From Candidatus Poribacteria bacterium (GTDB lineage Bacteria > Poribacteria > WGA-4E > WGA-3G), in NCBI GenBank assembly GCA_026706025.1, contig JAPOZO010000003.1, positions 1-64,000 on the forward strand: a stretch of 64,000 nt of DNA. Reading direction: 5' to 3'. Position 1 is the stretch's first letter; each line of letters starts with the position of its first letter. The notes under the pieces were generated by a model. It was not told the DNA's origin. It worked only from the letters and a program-made list of their open reading frames with translations, and did no database searches. The translations under genes were made by a program, and so were the position numbers. Shown in pieces: positions 25,252 to 33,022 of this stretch.

Positions 25252-25995
25252 ATGAAATTTGTGTCTATTGTAGCAATCCTTTTTCTCTTCACCTCCTCTG
25301 TATGGGCAGGGACGTTTGTAGAAACCTTTGGTGATGGTGATCTGGAAGGATGGAAGGAACTCGTCCAGTTGAATAAAGCCCCTGGTTCTTGGGAAATTGT
25401 TGGCGATGAACTGCACGCCATAAGCCGTGAAACGTTTATACGTTTACTTACGACCGGAGATAACACATGGGAAGACTACACCGTTGAGTTTGATATCAAG
25501 CCGCTTAAGAAACACGGTATTTCCAGTATCTCGATTGCTGCACGGGTTAAGGGGACATGGGTAGTTTACTGCAGTGTTGAGGATTTAGTGGTTATAATCG
25601 ATGATAAACCTCCAGTTCACCAACCACGAATAGTTTGTGTAGTAGGCAATTTACACGGTGTATCATTCGCATCTCTCCACGATGCTCGACATCCACTCTT
25701 AAAGTTGAACAAATGGTCACATTTAAAATTAAGTGTCCAAGGCGATAGCTTCACCTTTTGGATTAATGGGGAGCAGGTTATGGAACCTACGAAACTTCAG
25801 ATTTTCAGAGAAGTTGCGGTTTTTAAGGACTTTCCTGACTTTCTGACAGGTGGTGTAGGCTTCGGTCTCTCGAATTATACGGCGCGTTTCGATAATATTA
25901 CGATCACCGGCGATACGATTCCAAACAGCGGTGGGTTCACCGTAACATCCCAAGACAAACTCGCGACAACTTGGGGAAACTTGAAGCGGTTTTAA
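25252..25995 (+). CDS. Secreted lectin-fold protein 2
   Basis: A 247-residue protein with signal peptide MKFVSIVAILFLFTSSVWAG and probable cleavage before TFVETF. The mature part follows the family plan: GDLEGWKELVQLNKAPGSWE, DIKPLKKHGISSISIAARVK, NKWSHLKLSVQGDSFTFWIN, VGFGLSNYTARFDNITITGD, then the C-terminal KLATTWGNLKRF. AAAGGAAA precedes the ATG. It is the first of three tandem copies with 34-base gaps between them, almost certainly one transcript. Confidence 0.8.
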   Translation: MKFVSIVAILFLFTSSVWAGTFVETFGDGDLEGWKELVQLNKAPGSWEIVGDELHAISRETFIRLLTTGDNTWEDYTVEFDIKPLKKHGISSISIAARVKGTWVVYCSVEDLVVIIDDKPPVHQPRIVCVVGNLHGVSFASLHDARHPLLKLNKWSHLKLSVQGDSFTFWINGEQVMEPTKLQIFREVAVFKDFPDFLTGGVGFGLSNYTARFDNITITGDTIPNSGGFTVTSQDKLATTWGNLKRF

Positions 25996-26029
25996 TTTCA
26001 ACAAAAATCACATCTAAAGGGGAATCTCT

Positions 26030-26767
26030 ATGAAATGTGTGAGTATTATAGCAACTCTTTTTCTTCTCACCTTCTCTGTATGGGCAGGGAGGTTTGTCGA
26101 AACCTTTGATGATGACTTAGCCGACTGGCAGGAACTTAACGCGCATAATGCTGTACCCGGCTCATGGGAAATCATTGATGCGGAACTTGAGATGACAAAT
26201 CCTGGAGGGGGTGCCCGTTTTTTTACGACAGGGGACGAAACGTGGCAAGATTACAGTATCGAGGTTAATGTGAAACCGCTCGAAAAACGCGGACCCGGAA
26301 ATATCGGGATTCTTGCACGGGTTAAAGGAAACCGGGCAGTTTGGTGTCTGGTGAGTGACCTCTTCTTAAACGATCCTGAATCAAAAGTGATGTGTATCAG
26401 TCGCGACTTTAATGAAAAAGTACACGAAGCACTGTACATAAAACGTCACAGACTTTTAAGATTGAATAAATGGTCTAAACTCAAATTGAGCGTCGGTGGA
26501 GACCACTTCACTTTCTCGATAGATGGAAAAAAAATAACGGAAACAGGAGATCCTTTTATCCTTTTACATCGTGGTGAAGAACTCATGATAAAGACAAAAG
26601 ATATTGCATCGCATCCTGCAGGCAGTGCCGGTTTTGGGCTCGCGAACTATACGGCGCGCTTTGATAATATCACGATCACCGGCGATACGATTCCAAACAG
26701 CGGTGGATTCGCCGTAAAATCCCAAGGCAAACTCGCGACAACTTGGGGAAACTTGAAGCGGTTTTAA
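26030..26767 (+). CDS. Secreted lectin-fold protein 3
   Basis: A 245-residue tandem paralogue of the previous protein, with signal MKCVSIIATLFLLTFSVWAG. The middle of the protein diverges, but the last 70 or so bases of the gene are nearly identical to those of lectin 2, ending KLATTWGNLKRF, which suggests recent duplication or gene conversion. AAAGGGGAAT precedes the ATG. It is likely exported and either surface-held or released. Confidence 0.8.
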   Translation: MKCVSIIATLFLLTFSVWAGRFVETFDDDLADWQELNAHNAVPGSWEIIDAELEMTNPGGGARFFTTGDETWQDYSIEVNVKPLEKRGPGNIGILARVKGNRAVWCLVSDLFLNDPESKVMCISRDFNEKVHEALYIKRHRLLRLNKWSKLKLSVGGDHFTFSIDGKKITETGDPFILLHRGEELMIKTKDIASHPAGSAGFGLANYTARFDNITITGDTIPNSGGFAVKSQGKLATTWGNLKRF

Positions 26768-26801
26768 TCTTAAGTGAAATCACATCGAAAGGAGAATCTC
26801 T

Positions 26802-27539
26802 ATGAAGTGTGTGAGTATTATGGCAATCCTTTTTCTGCTCACCTTCTCTGTATGGGCAGGGAGGTTTGTCGAAACCTTTGATGGTAAGAAACTTCGAGAG
26901 TGGAAGGAGCTTGTCCAGCATAATGCTGCTCCGGGTTCTTGGAAGATTATTAATGGCGAACTCGAGGCAATAAGCCGTGGAAATGCAACCCGTTTGCTCA
27001 CGCTTGGGGATGAAACGTGGCGAAATTACATTGTTGAACTGAATGTAAAGCCTCTCAGAAAACATGGTCCCGGAAACATCGCAATTGCCGCCCCGATTCA
27101 GGGAACCTGGTTGATGTACTATGTAATTGGGGACCTTCCTTTTCTCGGACGTGAATCCATGGCTACGGCGATCGCTGGCAATTTTCACCTGAATAAATCT
27201 GTCTTTTTTAGTTTTGAACCCAGTCCATTTTTTGACGTAAACAAGTGGTCAATTCTGAAGTTGAGCGTTTATGGAAATACTTTTAACCTCTCAGTTAACG
27301 GTAAACAGCTTTTTAAAACTATAGGAGGCATCCCTATCCCATGGGCTAAAGTATTTCAAGTGATTGATCCGGAATTCCCCGACTTCCAAACAGGTGGGGT
27401 TGGCTTTGGTCTCACAAATTATACAGCGAGATTCGATAATATTACCATTACTGGCGAGGGAATTCCAGACAGAGGCGGGTTATCAGTAATGCCAAGAGCC
27501 AAACTTGCAACAACGTGGGGCAGTTTGAAGCGATTTTAG
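26802..27539 (+). CDS. Secreted lectin-fold protein 4
   Basis: A 245-residue third tandem paralogue, with signal MKCVSIMAILFLLTFSVWAG almost identical to copy 3. The body includes LREWKELVQHNAAPGSWKI and VGFGLTNYTARFDNITITGE and ends KLATTWGSLKRF. GAAAGGAGAA precedes the ATG. It is the last gene before a T-tailed hairpin at 27595-27623, so the three-gene unit probably ends here. Confidence 0.8.
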   Translation: MKCVSIMAILFLLTFSVWAGRFVETFDGKKLREWKELVQHNAAPGSWKIINGELEAISRGNATRLLTLGDETWRNYIVELNVKPLRKHGPGNIAIAAPIQGTWLMYYVIGDLPFLGRESMATAIAGNFHLNKSVFFSFEPSPFFDVNKWSILKLSVYGNTFNLSVNGKQLFKTIGGIPIPWAKVFQVIDPEFPDFQTGGVGFGLTNYTARFDNITITGEGIPDRGGLSVMPRAKLATTWGSLKRF

Positions 27540-27594
27540 AAAAATTTCGCAAATGTAGGGCGAGGTTCTTACGCTTTACCATTTGTTGATCGGT

Positions 27595-27623
27595 AGGCGA
27601 GGTTTAATCACCTCGCCTTTTTT
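27595..27623 (+). terminator. Rho-independent terminator after the lectin-fold genes
   Basis: AGGCGAGGT-ttaatc-ACCTCGCCT forms a nine-base-pair stem followed directly by six Ts in one run. Confidence 0.75.
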
Positions 27624-27654
27624 CTGTTACTGATGTGTGATTTTTCCGCTTACA

Positions 27655-27886
27655 CCATAGGTATCAATTTAGGGATTTTTCACGGTATTTTAGAACAGTT
27701 ATTATACACATGCCGCCCTTACAGGGCTTGGGTCTTTGTTTGAGACCACTTCTATAAACATGACGTCCCTACGGGACTGAAGAGGTTTTTGAAGTCTTCA
27801 AGGTTTTCGCGTAGAATCCGGTTCGGTTGGGAAACCGAACCTACCGGTTTGGGGTCGCGAGGGTTATTTTTTCTTGACATCTATGG
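27655..27886 (+). repeat. Repeat bounded by CCATAGGTRTCAATTT-type ends
   Basis: The left end is CCATAGGTATCAATTT at 27655. The right arm carries the AACCGAACCTACCGGTTTGGGG block and ends TCTTGACATCTATGG, matching the right arm of 2932-3461. It lies between the terminator and the second sigma-propeller promoter. No gene is seen in this 450-base gap. Confidence 0.5.
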
Positions 27887-27945
27887 TGATTTTTTCCGCT
27901 TGTTCCTATTTACAATGTATCTATAATTGCGATTAGAAAAAATAA

Positions 27946-27973
27946 TGCAACCTTTCAATATTCGGAATTCGTC
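27946..27973 (+). promoter_or_regulatory. ECF-type promoter element, copy 3 (second sigma-propeller gene)
   Basis: TGCAACC at 27946-27952, a 17-base spacer, CGTC at 27970-27973, followed by ACTTTAATTAAAAGATG as in copy 4. It lies 44 bases before the chosen ATG. Confidence 0.7.
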
Positions 27974-28017
27974 ACTTTAATTAAAAGATGGAGATGGACG
28001 CTTCCGGGGGGCTTGTC

Positions 28018-31000
28018 ATGAAACAGAAGGATGCCGAACTCATTCAACGGATATTAGCGGGTGATCAGGACGCATTTACGCCGTTGGTCAACAAATATCA
28101 GAAAGGGGTTCACGCGTTGGCGTGGCGCAAAATTGGGGACTTTCACATCGCACAAGAGATTACGCAGGACGCGTTTCTTAAGGCATATCAGAAACTCGGA
28201 ACCTTGAAAAGTTACGAGTTGTTTGGCGGCTGGCTTTACGTGATTGCGTCAAATTTGTGTCTCGACTATCTCCGAAAGAATCCCCCACCGGAACAATCCT
28301 TGGAAGTTACCGATGTAAGCGAGGTGAATCAAGTGTCATATTCTCGATACATAACAGGAAAGCAGGCAGCAGAAGCGGATGCGTCACGTCGTGAAGTCGT
28401 CAAGAAACTGCTCCAAAAACTGCCAGAGAGCGAAAGAACGGTGATGACGCTGCATTATCTCGGAGAGATGACGATTAAAACGATCAGTGAGTTCCTCGGC
28501 GTATCCCCGAACACTGTCAAAAGCCGGCTCAGTCGGGCGCGGAACCGTTTGAAGAAGGAGGAAGACATGATCCGACAAAACCTCGGCAGTTTCCAACTGC
28601 CTGCGAACTTAACAGAGACCATCATGCGAGAAGTCTCGCGTCTTGTTCCCGCTGCACCTGCTGCGAGTAAACCTGTATTGCCGTGGGCAGTCTCAGCAGC
28701 GTCTGCCGTTTTGATTTTTCTGCTGATGGGTGTTGGTGCACAATACCTTTCGCGTTTCCAGAAACCGTACAATCTAAACGCCACATCGGAGCCGACGGTT
28801 GATCTTATTGAGGCACTTTTTGTTGTGGATACGCCTGCGAAGCCTGCTGTTCGGAATCAGGCAGGGCATTCCGCTATGCCGGGTAGAAATCCAGGGGCAG
28901 GTCGGCAGCCCGAGGCACGACTCTTCGCCGCAGCAGCAGTAGATGAAGCGGAGGTTGTAACCCCGACACCACAGTGGGCGAGAACCAAAGGTCCGGAGGG
29001 CGGTATCGTCAATACCCTCTTTACGACGAATGCTGGTGATATTTACGCAGGGACCCCTTCCAGCCTCTATAAACTCACAGCGGATTCCGGCGCATGGAAA
29101 CACGTCAACACGTGGAGTGCGAGTTCTCTTAACCTCCAAGACTGGATAGTAGGTGCGATACAGATGACAGAGCACGGTGATAGGCTCTATCTCGCCACGG
29201 ATACTGAAATATTAGCATCCAAAGATAAGGGGGAGACATGGAATGTGTTAGGTGTCCATCCAGAAGGAGGATCCAGAGGCTTTGCGGTAACCGACTCTGG
29301 GTTTTATCTCGCACTTATGGAGGGTGTTTACTATTCCAAAGATGGCAAGGCATCGTGGGTAGTGCTGAAAGATGGTATGGCAGCAGAGAAGGTTCGCGCA
29401 CTTGCTGCCGTTGAAAATACGGTGTTTGCTGGCACGGATAGTGGACTTTATCGGCTCAATGCTGAGATGTGGGAACTTGTATCCGTGGGTCCGGTAGATA
29501 AACATGGAGAAAAACCTATAATCCATGCTATGGCTGCTTCAAAACATCGACTCTATGTTGCAGCCGGAAGAGAAGTTACAACGGGGTTTGGGGCACAATT
29601 GAAAACAATAATAACTGGCGGTGACTGGTGGTCGCTTTACCGTTCAACGGATTTGGGGGAGACATGGTATGACATAGATCCGAGAGAAAGGACGGAGAAT
29701 GAGAGGAAACAAAAAGGTGGATTTTCGATTCAATTCCCGGTACGTGGTAAAGATTCGACACAAATGGATTTCACTTACTCGAAGGTCAAGATAATTACGG
29801 CAGAAGGGAGGGTTATGTTAGCGGATTCAAGAGAGCTTTTCTATTCAGTTAACGCAGGTGAGACTTGGCTGTCTTTAGATTTAAAGGATAGATCAGCCGG
29901 CGTTAACAACCTTGCGCCACCTATTGTGATGTTGGATGCGAATACCTTCTACATAGGCACACAATCTGGGGTCCATCGCACAACCGATGCGGGTGAATCG
30001 TGGGATCAATTTAATACCGGACTCGCTGGCACGACTGTTATGTATTTATTCGCTCTTGATGGCAAACTTTATGCGTTCACGATGAATGGATTTGTTACTT
30101 CAACGGATGGTGGCGCATCGTGGATACCGCTTGCCAAAGGTGTTGACGTTAACACAAATAAGGTGGACAAATTTGGCGGTCATCTCTACGCAAGGCGGAT
30201 AAATGGCACGACCCCTCAAATTCTTCGATTTTCAACACAGGACAATAAACTCACCCAGATCGCTGGGATGCCTATACTTATTGAAAAAGTCAATCCGATG
30301 AATAATGATCTAACAAATCAGATCGAACAGACAAGCAATGAGGCGATATTGGAAGCACTGACAGATGCGGGCAAACAGAAGTTTGAGGATGGTAAAGCTC
30401 CAAACTTTGAAGATATTGATCTTGAGCGGTTAGACGAGTGGCAGGACACAATGAGTAAGGTAATCCAAGAGCAGGCTGCAGCTTCCGTGAAACTGGTTTT
30501 GGGAAGCTTTGCTGTTAGTGGCGAGACGTACTACGTCGAATACGGGCAGAAACTTTTCAGATGGAAATCCGGTGAGACTGAATGGTACAACACGGGGTTA
30601 GTAGATGAAGGCGAAGACGTTTTTTCGACTTTATTTTCTGACCCTTTTGACTATTCCCGTGGTATTTCTATGCTAACGAATATGATAGATTCTGTGGGTT
30701 TCAAGATTGCAGTCTCAGGAAAAACCGTTTACGTTGCAAAGCGGGATGGACATCTTGTTCAATCGTTTGATGAAGGAGACACTTGGAAGGATGTCAGGCA
30801 AGAACTTCCGTTTTCTTTTGCGGCGTTTAAGGCACTCACTTTCGCGGGAGCAACTGTTTATGTGGCAACTGACAAAGGGGTGGCACATTCAAGCGACGGT
30901 GCCAACTGGCACGCGGCAACCGATGCGGAAGGTAACCCGCTTGTCGTGGAGAAGTTTGCAGTAGCGGGAACGACAGTATATGGTACAGTTGGGCAATATG

Positions 31001-31146
31001 TGTATCAGTTGAAAGCGGGTTCAAACACGTGGGAACAAGTGACACCTGAGATTCCAGATACCGTATTTTCGCTTGCTGTTGATGGAAACACCCTCTATGT
31101 TGGGACTTCCAGCAGTGGTGTACTACGTTTTACGCTTGATGAATAG
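28018..31146 (+). CDS. Membrane-tethered ECF sigma factor fused to Asp-box beta-propeller, paralogue 2
   Basis: A 1042-residue paralogue. The start is set at 28018 because MKQKDAELIQ aligns with the first residues of the other two copies and is preceded by GGGGGG; an earlier ATG at 27988 adds ten unmatched residues. Sigma region 2 (DFHIAQEITQDAFLKAYQKL) and region 4 (PNTVKSRLSRARNRLKKEE) are intact. The membrane helix is LPWAVSAASAVLIFLLMGVG at about 222-241. The conserved juxtamembrane stretch has RFQKPYNLNATSEPTVDLIE. The propeller carries Asp boxes such as SKDKGETW, STDLGETW, TTDAGESW and SFDEGDTW and ends LRFTLDE. The segment around residues 770-820 differs strongly from the other copies. 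Confidence 0.85.
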   Translation: MKQKDAELIQRILAGDQDAFTPLVNKYQKGVHALAWRKIGDFHIAQEITQDAFLKAYQKLGTLKSYELFGGWLYVIASNLCLDYLRKNPPPEQSLEVTDVSEVNQVSYSRYITGKQAAEADASRREVVKKLLQKLPESERTVMTLHYLGEMTIKTISEFLGVSPNTVKSRLSRARNRLKKEEDMIRQNLGSFQLPANLTETIMREVSRLVPAAPAASKPVLPWAVSAASAVLIFLLMGVGAQYLSRFQKPYNLNATSEPTVDLIEALFVVDTPAKPAVRNQAGHSAMPGRNPGAGRQPEARLFAAAAVDEAEVVTPTPQWARTKGPEGGIVNTLFTTNAGDIYAGTPSSLYKLTADSGAWKHVNTWSASSLNLQDWIVGAIQMTEHGDRLYLATDTEILASKDKGETWNVLGVHPEGGSRGFAVTDSGFYLALMEGVYYSKDGKASWVVLKDGMAAEKVRALAAVENTVFAGTDSGLYRLNAEMWELVSVGPVDKHGEKPIIHAMAASKHRLYVAAGREVTTGFGAQLKTIITGGDWWSLYRSTDLGETWYDIDPRERTENERKQKGGFSIQFPVRGKDSTQMDFTYSKVKIITAEGRVMLADSRELFYSVNAGETWLSLDLKDRSAGVNNLAPPIVMLDANTFYIGTQSGVHRTTDAGESWDQFNTGLAGTTVMYLFALDGKLYAFTMNGFVTSTDGGASWIPLAKGVDVNTNKVDKFGGHLYARRINGTTPQILRFSTQDNKLTQIAGMPILIEKVNPMNNDLTNQIEQTSNEAILEALTDAGKQKFEDGKAPNFEDIDLERLDEWQDTMSKVIQEQAAASVKLVLGSFAVSGETYYVEYGQKLFRWKSGETEWYNTGLVDEGEDVFSTLFSDPFDYSRGISMLTNMIDSVGFKIAVSGKTVYVAKRDGHLVQSFDEGDTWKDVRQELPFSFAAFKALTFAGATVYVATDKGVAHSSDGANWHAATDAEGNPLVVEKFAVAGTTVYGTVGQYVYQLKAGSNTWEQVTPEIPDTVFSLAVDGNTLYVGTSSSGVLRFTLDE

Positions 31147-31214
31147 AGGTATAGACCGTTTCCTTATGTCAATCACTGACACAATGTAAACACCACATAG
31201 GTAATTCTAAAATC

Positions 31215-31370
31215 TAACCCAAGTTGCTACTCATAAGATTTTAGGCGTGCGGAGACCATTTTCATTGAAAGTGATTGATTCTCCGCAGGATTTTGTAGCG
31301 TCCAATTTTAGTTTGCGTCTCCGCAAGCACAATCTGGAAGATTATGCTACAAAGATGGCAACTTGCGTTA
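31215..31370 (+). mobile_element. Non-autonomous element of 156 bp (TAACCCAAGTTGCTAC ends)
   Basis: The left end is TAACCCAAGTTGCTAC (31215-31230). The right end, GGCAACTTGCGTTA and upstream bases (31355-31370), is inverted with 13 of 16 matches. A 154-base relative lies at 37187-37340. It sits directly before the ribosome-binding site of the next gene. Confidence 0.55.
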
Positions 31371-31394
31371 AAATCTACTCTAAAGGAGAACAGC

Positions 31395-32162
31395 ATGTAT
31401 TTTCTGAAAAAAGGCTTGCCTTTTGCTATGGCTGCCATTGTTGTGGGTATTGGTGCATTTTTTTGGGGGCGTGCTAACAAACCGGGTCCTCCGGTCACCA
31501 TCTATAAAGCCGTTCAACCTGCGCCGAAAGCAAACGAAACACAAAACACCCGTACGGAGATTGCAGATCATGTTTATATACCGCCAGAATCAACCTCAGA
31601 GGCAGGTCATCGTGGTCGCTCACCAATTGAACTCCGAGAGACGGAAGGCGAAGAAGTAACATCTAATGCCGAGGGCGATATCAATAAATCTATGGTTGGC
31701 GAAGAACCCACACCGCACCTCGCTAAAGGTGAGGTGCCTCCAGAACTCTCACGAGAAGCCATGGAGCGAAGGCATGAAGACTATAGACAGCAGCAACGTG
31801 TTCTTGAAATCATGGAGGAAATAAGAAGTTATGCCAACAACTCCGTGACCAGTGGAGAAGATACTTTACGTGTTCTTGAACTTCAAGAAGAACTTCTCCG
31901 TATTCAGCAGAAGCGAGGACTGTTGGAGCAAACAGGCGGGGATGTATTTAAGGTTCTCGAATTTAGTAAAATCGTAGCCACACACACGACTGATGATGGA
32001 AGATTTCCGACGGCCAAAGCCTCTGTTTTGATTGAAGGTATAAGAGCGCTCACGCCGGATTTCCCAGAAAAACAAGTTGCACTTGAACACCTCAACCAGG
32101 TCGTCGCCACCGCTATGGAAAATGGAAACGAATACTTTGATCTAAACCTTTTCAATGAGTAA
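31395..32162 (+). CDS. Membrane-anchored hypothetical protein
   Basis: A 255-residue protein. The start at 31395 (MYFLKKGLPFAMAAIVVG) follows AAAGGAGAA; a longer frame to 31344 runs into the mobile element and is rejected. One N-terminal helix (about 9-24) is followed by a disordered, Pro/Glu-rich stretch to about 120. A predicted coiled-coil follows (REAMERRHEDYRQQQRVLEI and on), then a small C-terminal domain. It is likely anchored in the inner membrane with the rest outside. It lies between sigma-propeller copies 2 and 3, so a link to that system is possible but unproven. Confidence 0.65.
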   Translation: MYFLKKGLPFAMAAIVVGIGAFFWGRANKPGPPVTIYKAVQPAPKANETQNTRTEIADHVYIPPESTSEAGHRGRSPIELRETEGEEVTSNAEGDINKSMVGEEPTPHLAKGEVPPELSREAMERRHEDYRQQQRVLEIMEEIRSYANNSVTSGEDTLRVLELQEELLRIQQKRGLLEQTGGDVFKVLEFSKIVATHTTDDGRFPTAKASVLIEGIRALTPDFPEKQVALEHLNQVVATAMENGNEYFDLNLFNE

Positions 32163-32271
32163 AAAGCAGGAGCATTTTTTCTTTAATAATGATCGCCCCA
32201 AGAATTTTCAGACAAGGAGCATTGGCGGTCTGGGTTCTCAATTTGGACACTAAGATGTGGAGGAAATTGAT

Positions 32272-32826
32272 ATGCGCCGGAAACGATTATATATCTGTCT
32301 GCTGATTGTGCTCGCTGTGCCGCTTGTTCTCAAATTTGGATGCGTGCCCCAAACACTCGGCAGAACTGGCTTTGGTGTTACGCTGTCAGTTACCGGGATG
32401 ACACGCTTTACTTCTGTGTTTCGTGTTTTGTATGCGTTGCAAAAGATTGATGCCCTGGTTATTGATGATGCGACTTACAAGGTAACAGAAGCCAGGCTGC
32501 CAGTTGGTGAAGTGAACCGTAAACCCCAAATTTCGATAAAGCACGTCCCTTCTACGGGTGAAGTTTCGTTTGAAAAGGTTACAGATGCGCCAACCGAACC
32601 TATTTTACGAAATGAGATTGGATGGCACCTAAACCCTGATGCGCCTAAGTACTTTACTGTTGAAGTATGGGCACTCGCTGGAGCAGACCCGAAGCAGGGT
32701 GTGAACGAAGCAATTTCTGAACGTGTGAGTGCAGTATTAATTGAGACTGTTGAACGATCCGGTTTTGAGGCGAGTATAGAAAGTATAGAACCGCGTGAGG
32801 CAGATTACAAACTTATATTTGATTAA
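32272..32826 (+). CDS. Exported hypothetical protein
   Basis: A 184-residue protein. The start at 32272 (MRRKRLYICLLIVLAVPLV) follows GGAGGAAA; five extra in-frame codons upstream are unlikely. The N-terminal helix ends at KFGCVPQ, which could be a poor lipobox. The mature part is beta-rich, with VTLSVTGMTRFTSVFRVLYA and a C-terminal alpha/beta region. I do not recognise the family. It lies 109 bases after the previous gene, is followed by a T-tailed hairpin, and is probably co-transcribed with its neighbour. Confidence 0.65.
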   Translation: MRRKRLYICLLIVLAVPLVLKFGCVPQTLGRTGFGVTLSVTGMTRFTSVFRVLYALQKIDALVIDDATYKVTEARLPVGEVNRKPQISIKHVPSTGEVSFEKVTDAPTEPILRNEIGWHLNPDAPKYFTVEVWALAGADPKQGVNEAISERVSAVLIETVERSGFEASIESIEPREADYKLIFD

Positions 32827-32887
32827 ATCTAACATAAGCATCTCAATACGCATTGTTATTCCGATGTTAGCAAGATTTGATTTATCA

Positions 32888-32916
32888 AAGGCGCGCTGCC
32901 AAGCGTGCCTTTTTTG
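32888..32916 (+). terminator. Rho-independent terminator before the third sigma-propeller gene
   Basis: AAGGCGCGCT-gcca-AGCGTGCCTT hairpin with one internal mismatch, followed by TTTT. It isolates the next gene's own promoter. Confidence 0.7.
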
Positions 32917-32954
32917 TTTGCATAAACCCTCTTTCTGAAAATATCGTTAAATAA

Positions 32955-32982
32955 TGCAACCTTTTAATATCGAAACCCTGTC
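32955..32982 (+). promoter_or_regulatory. ECF-type promoter element, copy 4 (third sigma-propeller gene)
   Basis: TGCAACC at 32955-32961, a 17-base spacer, TGTC at 32979-32982 (one base off the CGTC of the other copies), then ACTTAAATCAAAAGATG. It lies 40 bases before the ATG. Confidence 0.7.
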
Positions 32983-33022
32983 ACTTAAATCAAAAGATGT
33001 TAGGATTCCGAAGGAGCTTGCA

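Noticed and set aside
31344-31394. Upstream start of the protein at 31395
   Set aside because: It lies inside the 156-bp mobile element, whereas AAAGGAGAA just before 31395 gives a proper start.
32954-33022. In-frame ATG at 32954 extending sigma-propeller 3 by 23 residues
   Set aside because: The ATG is part of the TGCAACC promoter element, has no ribosome-binding site, and the extension has no match in the other paralogues.
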